8,627 nt of DNA from Candidatus Gerdarchaeota archaeon (GCA_016840945.1 JAEORJ010000408.1:1-8627); one strand, 5' to 3'; shown: positions 1 to 6,226, counted from the first letter of the stretch. Numbers and translations are program-made. Notes: generated by a model from the sequence alone, not told the origin.

Positions 1-18
1 GTTCAACAATATTGTAAA

Positions 19-705
19 GTGATGCAAATTATCGGAGTATTGTTATTAGTCTTCACGATCAATTGGTTTTATTTCTTTGGTAATAGACATTTGATCAAAG
101 ACAATGATCTATTCAAATCGATTTATACATCTGTCTTTGGGCTTGTTGTAGGTGCATCTATAAGTCTTGCATTACATGATATTTTTTCGGACCCTCCTGT
201 TGAGAATTGGTATACTGGGATACCCTTAGAAGGAGTCAATTTTCACCTTTATTATCCTGCTGCTAGTCTTGAAAAACTAAACATTTTACTTACTGGTGGA
301 TTATTCCTTATTGGTTCCTATACGTACATTCGTTTATCAGTTAGAACATACCAATTACAGAAAAAAGCGAAAGATATCGTTACTAAAAAAGGATTCAAAG
401 TAATTACGGCATCTATTTTACTCATGCTTGCCACTGGATTATCTCTTGGATTTTACATCTTTGGTGCCGGCAATAATGGTTATGTTGCAGCATTACTGTA
501 TGTTGTAAGAGGATTGATCATTCTAGGTTCTGTCTTTACTGGGTATATTGGTTGGATTATGCCTGAATGGGTTCGGAAAAGATTCCGTGGAAAAGCTTGG
601 ATTACTAAAATTTATACCGGTAAACTTGACGCACCACCCGATAGTCCAGGTAATATTCAGTCGGGTACTTCCTCCCAGCAAATAGTTGAAGTATCAGATG
701 TTTAA
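19..705 (+). CDS. Multipass membrane protein of unknown function, possibly 5'-truncated
   Basis: I do not recognise a family. The protein (228 residues from GTG 19, or 227 from ATG 22) shows about five hydrophobic helices at roughly residues 2-19, 33-52, 86-107, 127-150 and 155-179. Basic stretches after helix 3 (RTYQLQKKAKD) and helix 5 (WVRKRFRGKAW) suggest those loops are cytosolic. The 53-85 loop, rich in P, Y and E, would then be outside. The C-terminal tail of about 45 residues is polar (PPDSPGNIQSGTSSQQ) and probably disordered. The reading frame stays open to base 1 and no ribosome site is visible in the 18 bases before GTG 19, so the true start may lie outside the window. A start at ATG 22 running straight into a helix is also natural. 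It is closed by a hairpin terminator and is convergent with the acetyltransferase gene. Confidence 0.7.
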   Translation: MMQIIGVLLLVFTINWFYFFGNRHLIKDNDLFKSIYTSVFGLVVGASISLALHDIFSDPPVENWYTGIPLEGVNFHLYYPAASLEKLNILLTGGLFLIGSYTYIRLSVRTYQLQKKAKDIVTKKGFKVITASILLMLATGLSLGFYIFGAGNNGYVAALLYVVRGLIILGSVFTGYIGWIMPEWVRKRFRGKAWITKIYTGKLDAPPDSPGNIQSGTSSQQIVEVSDV

Positions 706-709
706 CAAT

Positions 710-740
710 TAGGGATGATATCCCTATTTTTTTTCTTTTT
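710..740 (+). terminator. Hairpin plus T-tract terminator
   Basis: TAGGGAT (710-716) and ATCCCTA (720-726) form a perfect 7-bp stem with a 3-base loop. It is followed directly by a T-rich run from 727 to 740 with one C. It begins five bases after the stop codon of the membrane protein and lies between convergent genes. The T-tract is only on the plus side, so it ends plus-strand transcription. Confidence 0.7.
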
Positions 741-748
741 ATTCGTTT

Positions 749-1594
749 TTAATCTTCAGTCTTTACAGAATAATTGCGATTTTCTTTAAGCCAGATTATA
801 CCAAAATCAACAATATCTCTCATTGAAACTAAGCGACTTTCTGCTGCACCAATCTTTCCAGGAGTATAACCTATAGATGCTTCATAAGCTAAGCCTAGAT
901 CATGAAAATCATCTGAATCTGATACAATGGTAGTCCATGATAACCAAACCCTTTTACCATTCTCTAATGCTGCTGCACCTTGTTTTTGAATGGGATGATT
1001 TGGTAATTTTGCTAAAGTTTCAGAATGATGTAGTGAGGTATTATTCTCATGGCCCACTCCTAAAAGGAGAATTTTAGCATTCAATTCATATAATTTCCCT
1101 AAAGGAGTTTTCTTTCCAAATTCAACCGCGAGATCATGTTCTTCAGTAATTTTCTTAGCATATTTTCCCCAAGCAGCGAATGAAGCGATGGGATGGTTAC
1201 TTCGTAAAACTCCGTGATAGATACGAAATACTTCTGGGATTCGACCCATACCTCTTGTTGGTGTAATTTCTGACCTGTATGGTGTTGATTCTTTTCGTAT
1301 TATCTCCCACCATTCTTGAGGAACTGGGGGATAATTCCAACATTTAGGATCGGTATTTCCAGTACTCATTGTTGGCATAGCTATCGTTCCTTCAGGAGTA
1401 ATTACTTCCATTAGAGCATCCACTACAGTTTCCGGACCACCAGCTATCCAACCAATTTTGCTCATAGAACTATGAACAATAACTGTATCGCCTTTTTTCA
1501 AACCAATATTTAGCAAATCTTGAATTAAAGATTTCATTGTGATAGGAGAAACAGTATGTTTAACTACCTGTTCCTCTCGTTTCCAAGGTTCCAT
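749..1594 (-). CDS. AAC(3)-family (aminoglycoside 3-N-acetyltransferase-like) acetyl-CoA-dependent N-acetyltransferase
   Basis: This 281-residue protein matches the Antibiotic_NAT/AAC(3) family (FrbF, YokD, AAC(3) enzymes), which transfers acetyl from acetyl-CoA to an amine; it is not the GNAT fold. Visible family signatures are GDTVIVHSSMSKIGW (35-49), the acetyl-CoA-side GGPETVVDAL, TPEGTIAMPT (67-76), RSEITPTRGMG, the HPIASFAAWG block with His134 (134-143), LLLGVGHENNTSLHHSE (176-192) and the late DFHDLG (229-234). Length is typical and no key block is missing. The start fits the family: an N-terminal helix leads to KKGDTVIVHSS, and a TATA-like box lies 27 bases upstream, giving a leaderless transcript. 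It lies downstream of an MFS transporter gene on the same strand. The true substrate is unknown. Archaeal ribosomes and metabolites make clinical aminoglycoside resistance an unlikely main role, so an endogenous amine substrate is at least as plausible. Confidence 0.9.
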   Translation of the reverse strand: MEPWKREEQVVKHTVSPITMKSLIQDLLNIGLKKGDTVIVHSSMSKIGWIAGGPETVVDALMEVITPEGTIAMPTMSTGNTDPKCWNYPPVPQEWWEIIRKESTPYRSEITPTRGMGRIPEVFRIYHGVLRSNHPIASFAAWGKYAKKITEEHDLAVEFGKKTPLGKLYELNAKILLLGVGHENNTSLHHSETLAKLPNHPIQKQGAAALENGKRVWLSWTTIVSDSDDFHDLGLAYEASIGYTPGKIGAAESRLVSMRDIVDFGIIWLKENRNYSVKTED

Positions 1595-1611
1595 AAAAAA
1601 ATGAGAAATCC

Positions 1612-1627
1612 AGTTTAATTATAAACT
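1612..1627 (-). promoter_or_regulatory. TATA box inside a perfect dyad upstream of the acetyltransferase
   Basis: On the minus strand TTTATAATT (1625-1617) is centred 27 bases before the ATG at 1594, the spacing expected for a leaderless archaeal transcript. The box lies inside a perfect inverted repeat, AGTTTA (1612-1617) and TAAACT (1622-1627) with a 4-base spacer. A repressor bound there would block TBP. The 38-base gap to the MFS gene means the acetyltransferase can be transcribed separately. The dyad followed by a T6 run (minus strand, 1600-1595) could alternatively be a weak terminator for the MFS gene. Confidence 0.5.
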
Positions 1628-1632
1628 ATGGA

Positions 1633-3012
1633 TTACTCTTGATTTTCTCCTAATTTATTCTTAGGTTCGAATTTAATTGTTCCTTCTTCCTTTTTTATAT
1701 AGAATAATGGAATCAATGCTAATAGTGTGACAATCGCACTATATAGGAATATCACGGGAGTAGGAACATATCCTGATTGACCATCTATTATCGTAGGATA
1801 GCCAAAATGTCGAATCAATGCTGAACCGATTGGTGGTCCAATAACCATTGGTAATGCTACAAAGAAAATCATTCGAACACCTTGATATTTCCCTTCTTTC
1901 CCTTTAGGGTATCTATCTAACATCCATCCACCTTGTACTATTGATACACCCATAGATGCTGAAAGTTGAAGGAAATAGAATAAAATTACTAAAACGATAT
2001 GTTGAACAAAAGCGAATACAAAAAGGAATATTGCTGTTAATACAACAGCTATCATCGTGAAAATTTTTCTATTTACTTTATGACTGAAAAGACCAATCAA
2101 TAAACTAGCTATTCCTGAAAGGACAATTACTATCCCACCAATAATTGAGATATCAGTTTTACTATAGGCTAGAAAATGTTCAATATAGATGAATAGATAT
2201 GGGAAGGAAATTTGTGAACCAATTCCAATTAAAGCTAAATTAATGAACAGTAAATATAACACTTTATTCTCTTTAAGATTTTCAGGTTTAACAATATCAA
2301 TGAATTCTTTAAAGATAGATTTCTTTTTCTCGCTATCGAGCTTCTCTCTGATGGGTTCAATTGGTTCTCTTATTAAAAGACCAGCAATCAATCCAATAAT
2401 AGTTACAATACCACCCATGATATAAAAGAACACAAAATAACCGAAAACATCAATGATTATCCCTGCTGCACCCAAAGCTATCAGATTAGCAATTAAGGTG
2501 GTCACAGCATTATAACCTTGGATTCTATTTCGATTTGAGGAATCAGAAACATCGGTCATCCAAGCATTAAAGGCAGCATCATTAGAAGTTGAACCAAAGA
2601 AAGTCATTATTGCATCCATAATAATAACCATAACAATTGCAACACCTATTTTTTGTATATAGGCAACTGTAGGAAAGATTGCAGTAACAATACCCCAAAG
2701 AATATACCCAAACAAGATGTATGGTTTTCTTCGACCAAACTTCGATCTGGTTCGATCGCTGAGAGTACCCATAAAAAGAGTGGTAATTGTAGCGACTACT
2801 GCACTAACAGCAACCATCCAGGCTATCGGTCTTGGATCAGGTGTAATCATATCATAAATGAAGGTGTTAAACCAAGTATTTTCAATTGCCCAAGCAATTT
2901 GACCAACCGTACCTAACATAAAAACGATAGCAACAATACGAGCTCCTAAACGCTTGACTTGGGGTTTGTTTTGTTCTTTTTCAACTAAGATTATTTTACT
3001 TTCTTCAGTCAT
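1633..3012 (-). CDS. MFS transporter of the GPH / SLC45-like (sugar:cation symporter) type
   Basis: This 459-residue protein has about 12 membrane helices, in two six-helix halves split by a charged loop near residues 215-250. The motif-A region GTLSDRTRSKFGRRKPYILFG (82-102) is typical of the glycoside-pentoside-hexuronide and SLC45/sucrose transporter group of the major facilitator superfamily. The second half has a related charged loop LDRYPKGKEGKYQGVR (365-380) followed by PMVIGPPIGS. N- and C-terminal tails are hydrophilic and cytosolic. Such proteins usually move sugars or glycosides with H+ or Na+, but the substrate cannot be read from sequence and export is possible. The acetyltransferase gene follows 38 bases downstream on the same strand, which suggests but does not prove a transport-and-modify pair. 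A TATA-like box 26 bases upstream of the ATG supports this start and a leaderless transcript. Confidence 0.85.
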   Translation of the reverse strand: MTEESKIILVEKEQNKPQVKRLGARIVAIVFMLGTVGQIAWAIENTWFNTFIYDMITPDPRPIAWMVAVSAVVATITTLFMGTLSDRTRSKFGRRKPYILFGYILWGIVTAIFPTVAYIQKIGVAIVMVIIMDAIMTFFGSTSNDAAFNAWMTDVSDSSNRNRIQGYNAVTTLIANLIALGAAGIIIDVFGYFVFFYIMGGIVTIIGLIAGLLIREPIEPIREKLDSEKKKSIFKEFIDIVKPENLKENKVLYLLFINLALIGIGSQISFPYLFIYIEHFLAYSKTDISIIGGIVIVLSGIASLLIGLFSHKVNRKIFTMIAVVLTAIFLFVFAFVQHIVLVILFYFLQLSASMGVSIVQGGWMLDRYPKGKEGKYQGVRMIFFVALPMVIGPPIGSALIRHFGYPTIIDGQSGYVPTPVIFLYSAIVTLLALIPLFYIKKEEGTIKFEPKNKLGENQE

Positions 3013-3032
3013 ACAATTCGTATTCTTTCATT

Positions 3033-3042
3033 GCTAAAAAAG
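3033..3042 (-). promoter_or_regulatory. TATA-like box of the MFS transporter gene
   Basis: Minus-strand CTTTTTTAGC is centred about 26 bases before the ATG at 3012. That is the distance at which archaeal TBP/TFB start transcription on or beside the start codon. No ribosome-binding sequence is seen between box and ATG, consistent with a leaderless mRNA. A similar TTTTTTTAGA lies before the gene at 3751. Confidence 0.4.
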
Positions 3043-3061
3043 ATTGTCTTGACAGATTAAT

Positions 3062-3083
3062 AGAAAAAAATAGTGGATAAAAA
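3062..3083 (-). terminator. T-rich terminator tract of the zinc-finger gene
   Basis: Read on the minus strand, the bases after the stop codon at 3098 carry two T runs (T5 near 3083-3079, T7 near 3070-3064) without a convincing stem. Archaeal RNA polymerase can stop at such tracts unaided. The call rests on base composition only. Confidence 0.35.
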
Positions 3084-3097
3084 TATTGGAAAAATAA

Positions 3098-3619
3098 TTA
3101 TTTTGAGGTCTCTTTATGATAAAGTTCCTCGGAACAAACTGGACATCTTTGCTTTGATTTGATCCAAGTGAGTAAATGATCAGTATGATAAAGAGATTCA
3201 CAAGTAGGACATTGTAAAATAGAATCATTTGATTTTAGGAAAAGTTTACAGATCATACAAATCTCATTTTCACAAGCTCCTTTGAATTCTACTGCTAAAA
3301 TATTCTTATCCTCCAAGGGAATTTCTTTTTTCTTTCCTAATGCTTTTTGAATAGCATTTTCAACTCGTTGCCGATAAAGTTCTTCTGCTTTTAATCGATA
3401 TTCTTCCGATGAAGCAGGTGCTTGATCATCCATAATATCAGGCAATGGTTTTCTTCTATATCGATAAATTATTGCTACGGCAGAAATCATAATCACACCA
3501 GCTATGATTGGAATAAAGGTATAGTAATTTTCCCAATAAAACGATCGTAAAATAATCCCTGTTGTTAAAATGGCAAACCCAACAAAAAATAAAATTAAAA
3601 ATTTTTTATCTTTTCTCAT
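3098..3619 (-). CDS. Membrane-tethered RING/PHD-like zinc finger protein (candidate E3-like protein)
   Basis: This is a 173-residue protein in three parts. Two N-terminal membrane helices (about 7-25 and 34-52) are joined by a short WENYY loop and followed by basic YRYRRK, which places the rest in the cytosol. Residues 70-100 form a charged, probably helical linker. The C-terminal finger reads C121-x2-C124-x12-C137-x2-C140-x4-H145-x2-H148-x10-C159-x2-C162. The eight ligands have the cross-brace spacing of RING-variant/PHD fingers, and a hydrophobic LLTWI with Trp152 before CPVC resembles the RING E2-contact surface. The usual Cys at the sixth ligand is His148. RING proteins commonly act as ubiquitin ligases, and some archaea encode ubiquitin systems, so an E3-like role is plausible but inferred. 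A plain zinc-binding interaction domain is the alternative. Divergent from the gene at 3751; its ATG has a GGGA-like purine stretch shortly upstream (about 3623-3627). Confidence 0.75.
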   Translation of the reverse strand: MRKDKKFLILFFVGFAILTTGIILRSFYWENYYTFIPIIAGVIMISAVAIIYRYRRKPLPDIMDDQAPASSEEYRLKAEELYRQRVENAIQKALGKKKEIPLEDKNILAVEFKGACENEICMICKLFLKSNDSILQCPTCESLYHTDHLLTWIKSKQRCPVCSEELYHKETSK

Positions 3620-3713
3620 AACTATCCCTGCTATTTTTTAATCTCATTTAGTAATGGTGAATTCAATTTATTATATCTATTGAAATCAAGTAATTTATTT
3701 TTTCTAGCAGTAT

Positions 3714-3724
3714 CTTTTTTTAGA
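3714..3724 (+). promoter_or_regulatory. TATA-like box for the secreted TIM-barrel protein gene
   Basis: TTTTTTTAGA, ending at 3724, lies about 27-37 bases before the ATG at 3751 in the 131-base gap between divergent genes. It would give a leader of only a few bases. It resembles the box before the MFS gene. The rest of the gap (3620-3713) is AT-rich with no stronger signal that I can see. Position is slightly far for a perfect match. Confidence 0.3.
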
Positions 3725-3750
3725 TGAACAGATATTAGCTATTTGGCAAA

Positions 3751-5187
3751 ATGAAGATAAATCACTATTTATCAACAATCATTATTTGCATGTTGTTTTT
3801 CATAACATATCCTATTGAGAATAAGATAGGAATAACTTTCGGTCAAGGGGAAACAATTACAACAAATTATGTATATGACCCGTATAAAACAGAGGAGAAT
3901 CCACTTCGAGGATTTTTTCCCTATATCAATGATGAAGAATATGATACTTTTCCGTATTCAATGGAATATTTCTATGTGCCATTAAAGGAACTTATGGATG
4001 ATTTTGATTCATACACATTTGATTTAACATTAGAACCAAATTTGGATGATGTTGCATCTCGAGAACATCAATCAATCATTAGAGTTTTCCTTGATTATCC
4101 AGATGAACCTACCGGAATACCGGATTTTTTACTTACGGGATTAACAACTTACTCTTATAGTGACTATGGTGGAGGTATCTGTCCAGATTATACTGATGAA
4201 ACCTTGATCTCAACCCTTGAGTCTTTCATTGCTGAATTCGGTAAGCAATATGATGGTGATATCAGGATTGCTTTTATTGAATTGGGATTATTAGGATTTT
4301 GGGGTGAATGGCATACTTATCCTCATGATGAATGGTTTCCTAATGAAGTAATTCAGAATAGAATTCTTTATGCTTATGAAAATGCTTTCAATAAAACTAG
4401 ATTATTAGTTCGCTATCCTAAAGGAGATAGTTCCTTACTAGATATTGGTTATCATGATGATTCTTTTGCTTATGAAACAATTGGCGATGATGAATGGGAT
4501 TTCTACAATTTATTAGTAGCAGCAGATGAAGATGAAAAATGGAAGATTGAACCAGTTGGAGGGGAAGTTTATCCTGATATTCAAAAAGATTTGTGGGATG
4601 ATTTTCCACCTAAGGCAGTTCAGAATTTTACCACCTGTGTTGAGTATACACATGTTTCATGGTTGCTTGATGAAGATCAATTCTCAGCTTATTTTTCTCA
4701 AAAGAAAATCAATAGAGCACGAGCAGCTGCTTTACAAATGGGGTACCAATATTTCCTTTCTCAAGCGATTGCTTATGAAACCAATGTTTCTCTTGAGATT
4801 TCTGTTAAATTAACTAATGTTGGAAATGCTCCTTTTTATTATCCAATTACTATGAAAGTTGGCTTAGATAATGATTTTAAGCCTATATCAGGTTATACAA
4901 TGGAAACACCTAACCTCACACTTCTACCTGGAGAAACAGGGAACTACAATTTTAATGTTCCACTTGGACCAACAATTAATGCAAGCAATATCATGTTTAA
5001 ATTGGATAGTCCAATGGTCATTCAATCAATTGCTTTTGCTAATAATGAAACAAAGCCAGATGGTACTGTTGATTTACTGCCAAAAATTGTTCATACTGAA
5101 GATTCAGGAATTCAATTCATTACATTTATATTTTTAATATCAACTACTGAAATTATTATTCTAATAATAAAAAAAAGAAAGAAATAA
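3751..5187 (+). CDS. Secreted, C-terminally anchored DUF4874/DUF4832-type protein (putative TIM-barrel glycoside hydrolase-like)
   Basis: This is a 478-residue surface protein. Residues 1-20 form a signal peptide or N-terminal anchor. ENPLRGFFPY (49-58) is the conserved opening of DUF4874 proteins (NPxRGF/W). The barrel continues with IIRVFLDYP (109-117), a helix at 151-167, and IAFIELGLLGFWGEWHTYP (173-191), where Glu177, Glu186 and His188 sit at strand ends as glycosidase-type acids would. LLVRYP (218-223), YHDDSF (234-239), EPVGGEV (267-273) and the DUF4832 signature THVSWLLDE (300-308) follow. Residues 343-430 look like a beta-sandwich (SLEISVKLTNVGNAPFYY). A hydrophobic helix at about 455-473 and KKRKK tail anchor it in the membrane with the body outside. 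Family members are often annotated as carbohydrate-active-like but proven activity is lacking, so catalysis and substrate are inference. Confidence 0.8.
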   Translation: MKINHYLSTIIICMLFFITYPIENKIGITFGQGETITTNYVYDPYKTEENPLRGFFPYINDEEYDTFPYSMEYFYVPLKELMDDFDSYTFDLTLEPNLDDVASREHQSIIRVFLDYPDEPTGIPDFLLTGLTTYSYSDYGGGICPDYTDETLISTLESFIAEFGKQYDGDIRIAFIELGLLGFWGEWHTYPHDEWFPNEVIQNRILYAYENAFNKTRLLVRYPKGDSSLLDIGYHDDSFAYETIGDDEWDFYNLLVAADEDEKWKIEPVGGEVYPDIQKDLWDDFPPKAVQNFTTCVEYTHVSWLLDEDQFSAYFSQKKINRARAAALQMGYQYFLSQAIAYETNVSLEISVKLTNVGNAPFYYPITMKVGLDNDFKPISGYTMETPNLTLLPGETGNYNFNVPLGPTINASNIMFKLDSPMVIQSIAFANNETKPDGTVDLLPKIVHTEDSGIQFITFIFLISTTEIIILIIKKRKK

Positions 5188-5243
5188 AGAAATAAACCAA
5201 CGAGATTTGATCAAGAAGGGTTTTTTATTCGAGGTTTATTTCT
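5188..5243. terminator. Long-stem hairpin between convergent genes, likely bidirectional terminator
   Basis: AGAAATAAACC (5188-5198) and GGTTTATTTCT (5233-5243) are perfect 11-bp inverted arms around a 34-base loop. The loop contains TTGATCAA (5207-5214) and a T6 run (5221-5226). The arm starts on the base after the stop codon of the gene ending at 5187. Read on the minus strand, the hairpin is followed by a T/C-rich stretch inside the end of that gene. It therefore suits termination of the minus-strand small ORF as well as the plus-strand gene. Confidence 0.5.
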
Positions 5244-5260
5244 ATTCCTTTCTCAGCCGT

Positions 5261-5377
5261 TTACCGATGAGCAATAATCATGAATTTTTCAGTTTGATAA
5301 TTTTCTTTTTCTACAATTCTATCGATTGATGGTTTTAATTCGCCATTCTTGTGGTATGAGATATAGTATTTTGCCAT
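5261..5377 (-). CDS. Small protein of 38 residues, unrecognised
   Basis: Minus-strand ATG at 5377 opens a 38-codon frame ending in TAA at 5261. The protein begins MAKYYISYHKNGELKPSIDR and ends in KFMIIAHR. It is hydrophilic and basic, with no membrane helix, signal peptide or cysteines. Three things support a real gene. A GGTG ribosome site (minus strand, 5388-5385) lies seven bases before ATG. Two TATA-like boxes lie upstream, of which 5430-5421 would leave a leader of about 20 bases containing the ribosome site. An 11-bp hairpin with a T-rich tail lies downstream. It is convergent with the gene ending at 5187 and divergent from the winged-helix regulator. It could be a small regulatory or toxin/antitoxin-like peptide, but nothing in the sequence shows that. 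A decayed gene remnant is the alternative. Confidence 0.55.
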   Translation of the reverse strand: MAKYYISYHKNGELKPSIDRIVEKENYQTEKFMIIAHR

Positions 5378-5400
5378 TTTATTTCACCTTTTTTCGCTTG

Positions 5401-5430
5401 TATATAATATAGCTAAAGAAGTATATAAAT
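5401..5430 (-). promoter_or_regulatory. Two TATA-like boxes upstream of the small ORF
   Basis: On the minus strand ATTTATATAC (5430-5421) and ATATTATATA (5410-5401) lie about 48 and 28 bases before the small-ORF ATG at 5377. The distal box fits best because its expected start near 5400 keeps the GGTG ribosome site in the leader. The proximal box would give an almost leaderless RNA without it. Because TATA motifs are near-symmetric, one could also serve plus-strand transcription. Confidence 0.45.
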
Positions 5431-5431
5431 T

Positions 5432-5450
5432 TTTCTCATTTATTGAGAAA
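5432..5450. promoter_or_regulatory. Perfect 7-bp dyad, candidate operator
   Basis: TTTCTCA (5432-5438) and TGAGAAA (5444-5450) are perfect inverted arms with a TTTAT spacer. The dyad sits just upstream of the small-ORF TATA boxes and about 110 bases before the winged-helix gene. A further TGAGAAA half-site occurs at 5506-5512. The shape and size suit a dimeric helix-turn-helix protein, and the neighbouring regulator is the obvious candidate. The same heptamer also occurs elsewhere in the window, so only the paired form is informative. Confidence 0.45.
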
Positions 5451-5557
5451 GAGTATTTTATTTTAAGAATCGAAGTATATTATTAGAGAACGTAATTTCA
5501 ACATATGAGAAAACTTAATATTTTAATTCAAGAATAATAATAAAGAGTGAAATAACA

Positions 5558-6190
5558 ATGCAAGTTCAAGATGTAATAACATATAATCAAAAAGTAACCA
5601 AAAGTATAACCGATAAAGAAATTGCTAAATATTTTTATGATAATGATTATGGTATTCTTTTGAGATTCTTACGAACAGGTCCAAAAACCATCAAAGAAAT
5701 TGAAGAATATTATAAATTAGAAGAAAATGAAAAATCAGATAAAACGATCTATCGATATATTGGTACTCTAACTGAAGCTGGATTGGTCATTGAAGCCGGT
5801 AAGCGAATATATACAGATGATGAATTCAAAAATAAATCTCTGACAATATATATGCGTACAGCAAAAGTATTCAATGATCTAACAAAAGAAATGCGTGGAG
5901 ATAGGACCAAGGAAAAGAAGTTTAAAACAGATTATGAAGCTTTTAAAATTTTAATTGATATTTCTGATGAGAATAAAACCTTTAATGAAGAAGGTATAGC
6001 CAAAATTATCAAGAAGGTCTATATCGAAGGAATAGATTTGGCATCATCCTTAATGGAAAAAGTTGATGAAAAAATTTTCAGCCTTCTTGAAGGTTACGAT
6101 TTTGGTGATGTTAATGATTTTATACTAAACACTGCTTGGTTATTGATGATCCATAAATATGATTTCAAGAAAATTCTAGACGAATGCTAA
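5558..6190 (+). CDS. Winged helix-turn-helix transcriptional regulator (ArsR/TrmB-like)
   Basis: This 210-residue soluble protein has an N-terminal winged helix at about 21-88: helix 1 EIAKYFYDNDYGILLRFLRT, helix 2 TIKEIEEYYK, recognition helix SDKTIYRYIGTLTEAGLV (60-77), and a wing at IEAGKRIYT (78-86). The KTIYRYIGTLTEAGLV pattern is typical of ArsR/TrmB-like archaeal regulators. Residues 90-210 are charged and mostly helical with no metal-binding cysteine pair, and likely serve for dimerisation or ligand sensing. I cannot name the signal. GAGTGA (5545-5550), seven bases before ATG, is a plausible ribosome site. A dyad and TGAGAAA half-site upstream suggest control of itself and of the divergent small ORF. 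It may also control the downstream membrane genes. Confidence 0.75.
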   Translation: MQVQDVITYNQKVTKSITDKEIAKYFYDNDYGILLRFLRTGPKTIKEIEEYYKLEENEKSDKTIYRYIGTLTEAGLVIEAGKRIYTDDEFKNKSLTIYMRTAKVFNDLTKEMRGDRTKEKKFKTDYEAFKILIDISDENKTFNEEGIAKIIKKVYIEGIDLASSLMEKVDEKIFSLLEGYDFGDVNDFILNTAWLLMIHKYDFKKILDEC

Positions 6191-6226
6191 AATTAAACAG
6201 GATACTATTACTAGATTTTTCCCCAA

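Noticed and set aside
749..1594. Reading the acetyltransferase as an acquired antibiotic-resistance gene
   Set aside because: No mobile element, integron or composition break is visible, its promoter is archaeal in style, and the family includes non-resistance members.
2189..2425. Plus-strand open frame of 78 codons inside the MFS gene
   Set aside because: It lies wholly antisense to a well-supported 12-TM transporter; its composition reflects that gene's hydrophobic codons, and it has no ribosome site.
2653..2916. Plus-strand open frame of 87 codons inside the MFS gene
   Set aside because: Antisense to the motif-A region of the transporter; low-complexity S/N/K/C composition and no family resemblance.
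3034..3228. Minus-strand open frame of 64 codons overlapping the end of the zinc-finger gene
   Set aside because: It overlaps the conserved finger codons in another frame and runs into the MFS promoter region; the finger frame is clearly the coding one.
3620..3750. Possible structured RNA or repeat in the divergent intergenic gap
   Set aside because: Only AT-rich sequence with loose AATTTATT repetition; no stable stem or conserved motif could be seen.
4694..4763. Further TTTCTCA heptamers (4694-4700, 4757-4763; also 1602-1608 and 3612-3618 in one or other orientation)
   Set aside because: Unpaired copies, mostly in coding DNA or at start codons; in AT-rich sequence a lone heptamer is not evidence of a regulon. 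Only the paired dyad at 5432-5450 is kept.
4418..5137. Open frames at 4418-4609 (-), 4526-4813 (+) and 4871-5137 (+)
   Set aside because: All lie inside the DUF4874/DUF4832-type gene, whose frame carries the conserved motifs; these are shadows.
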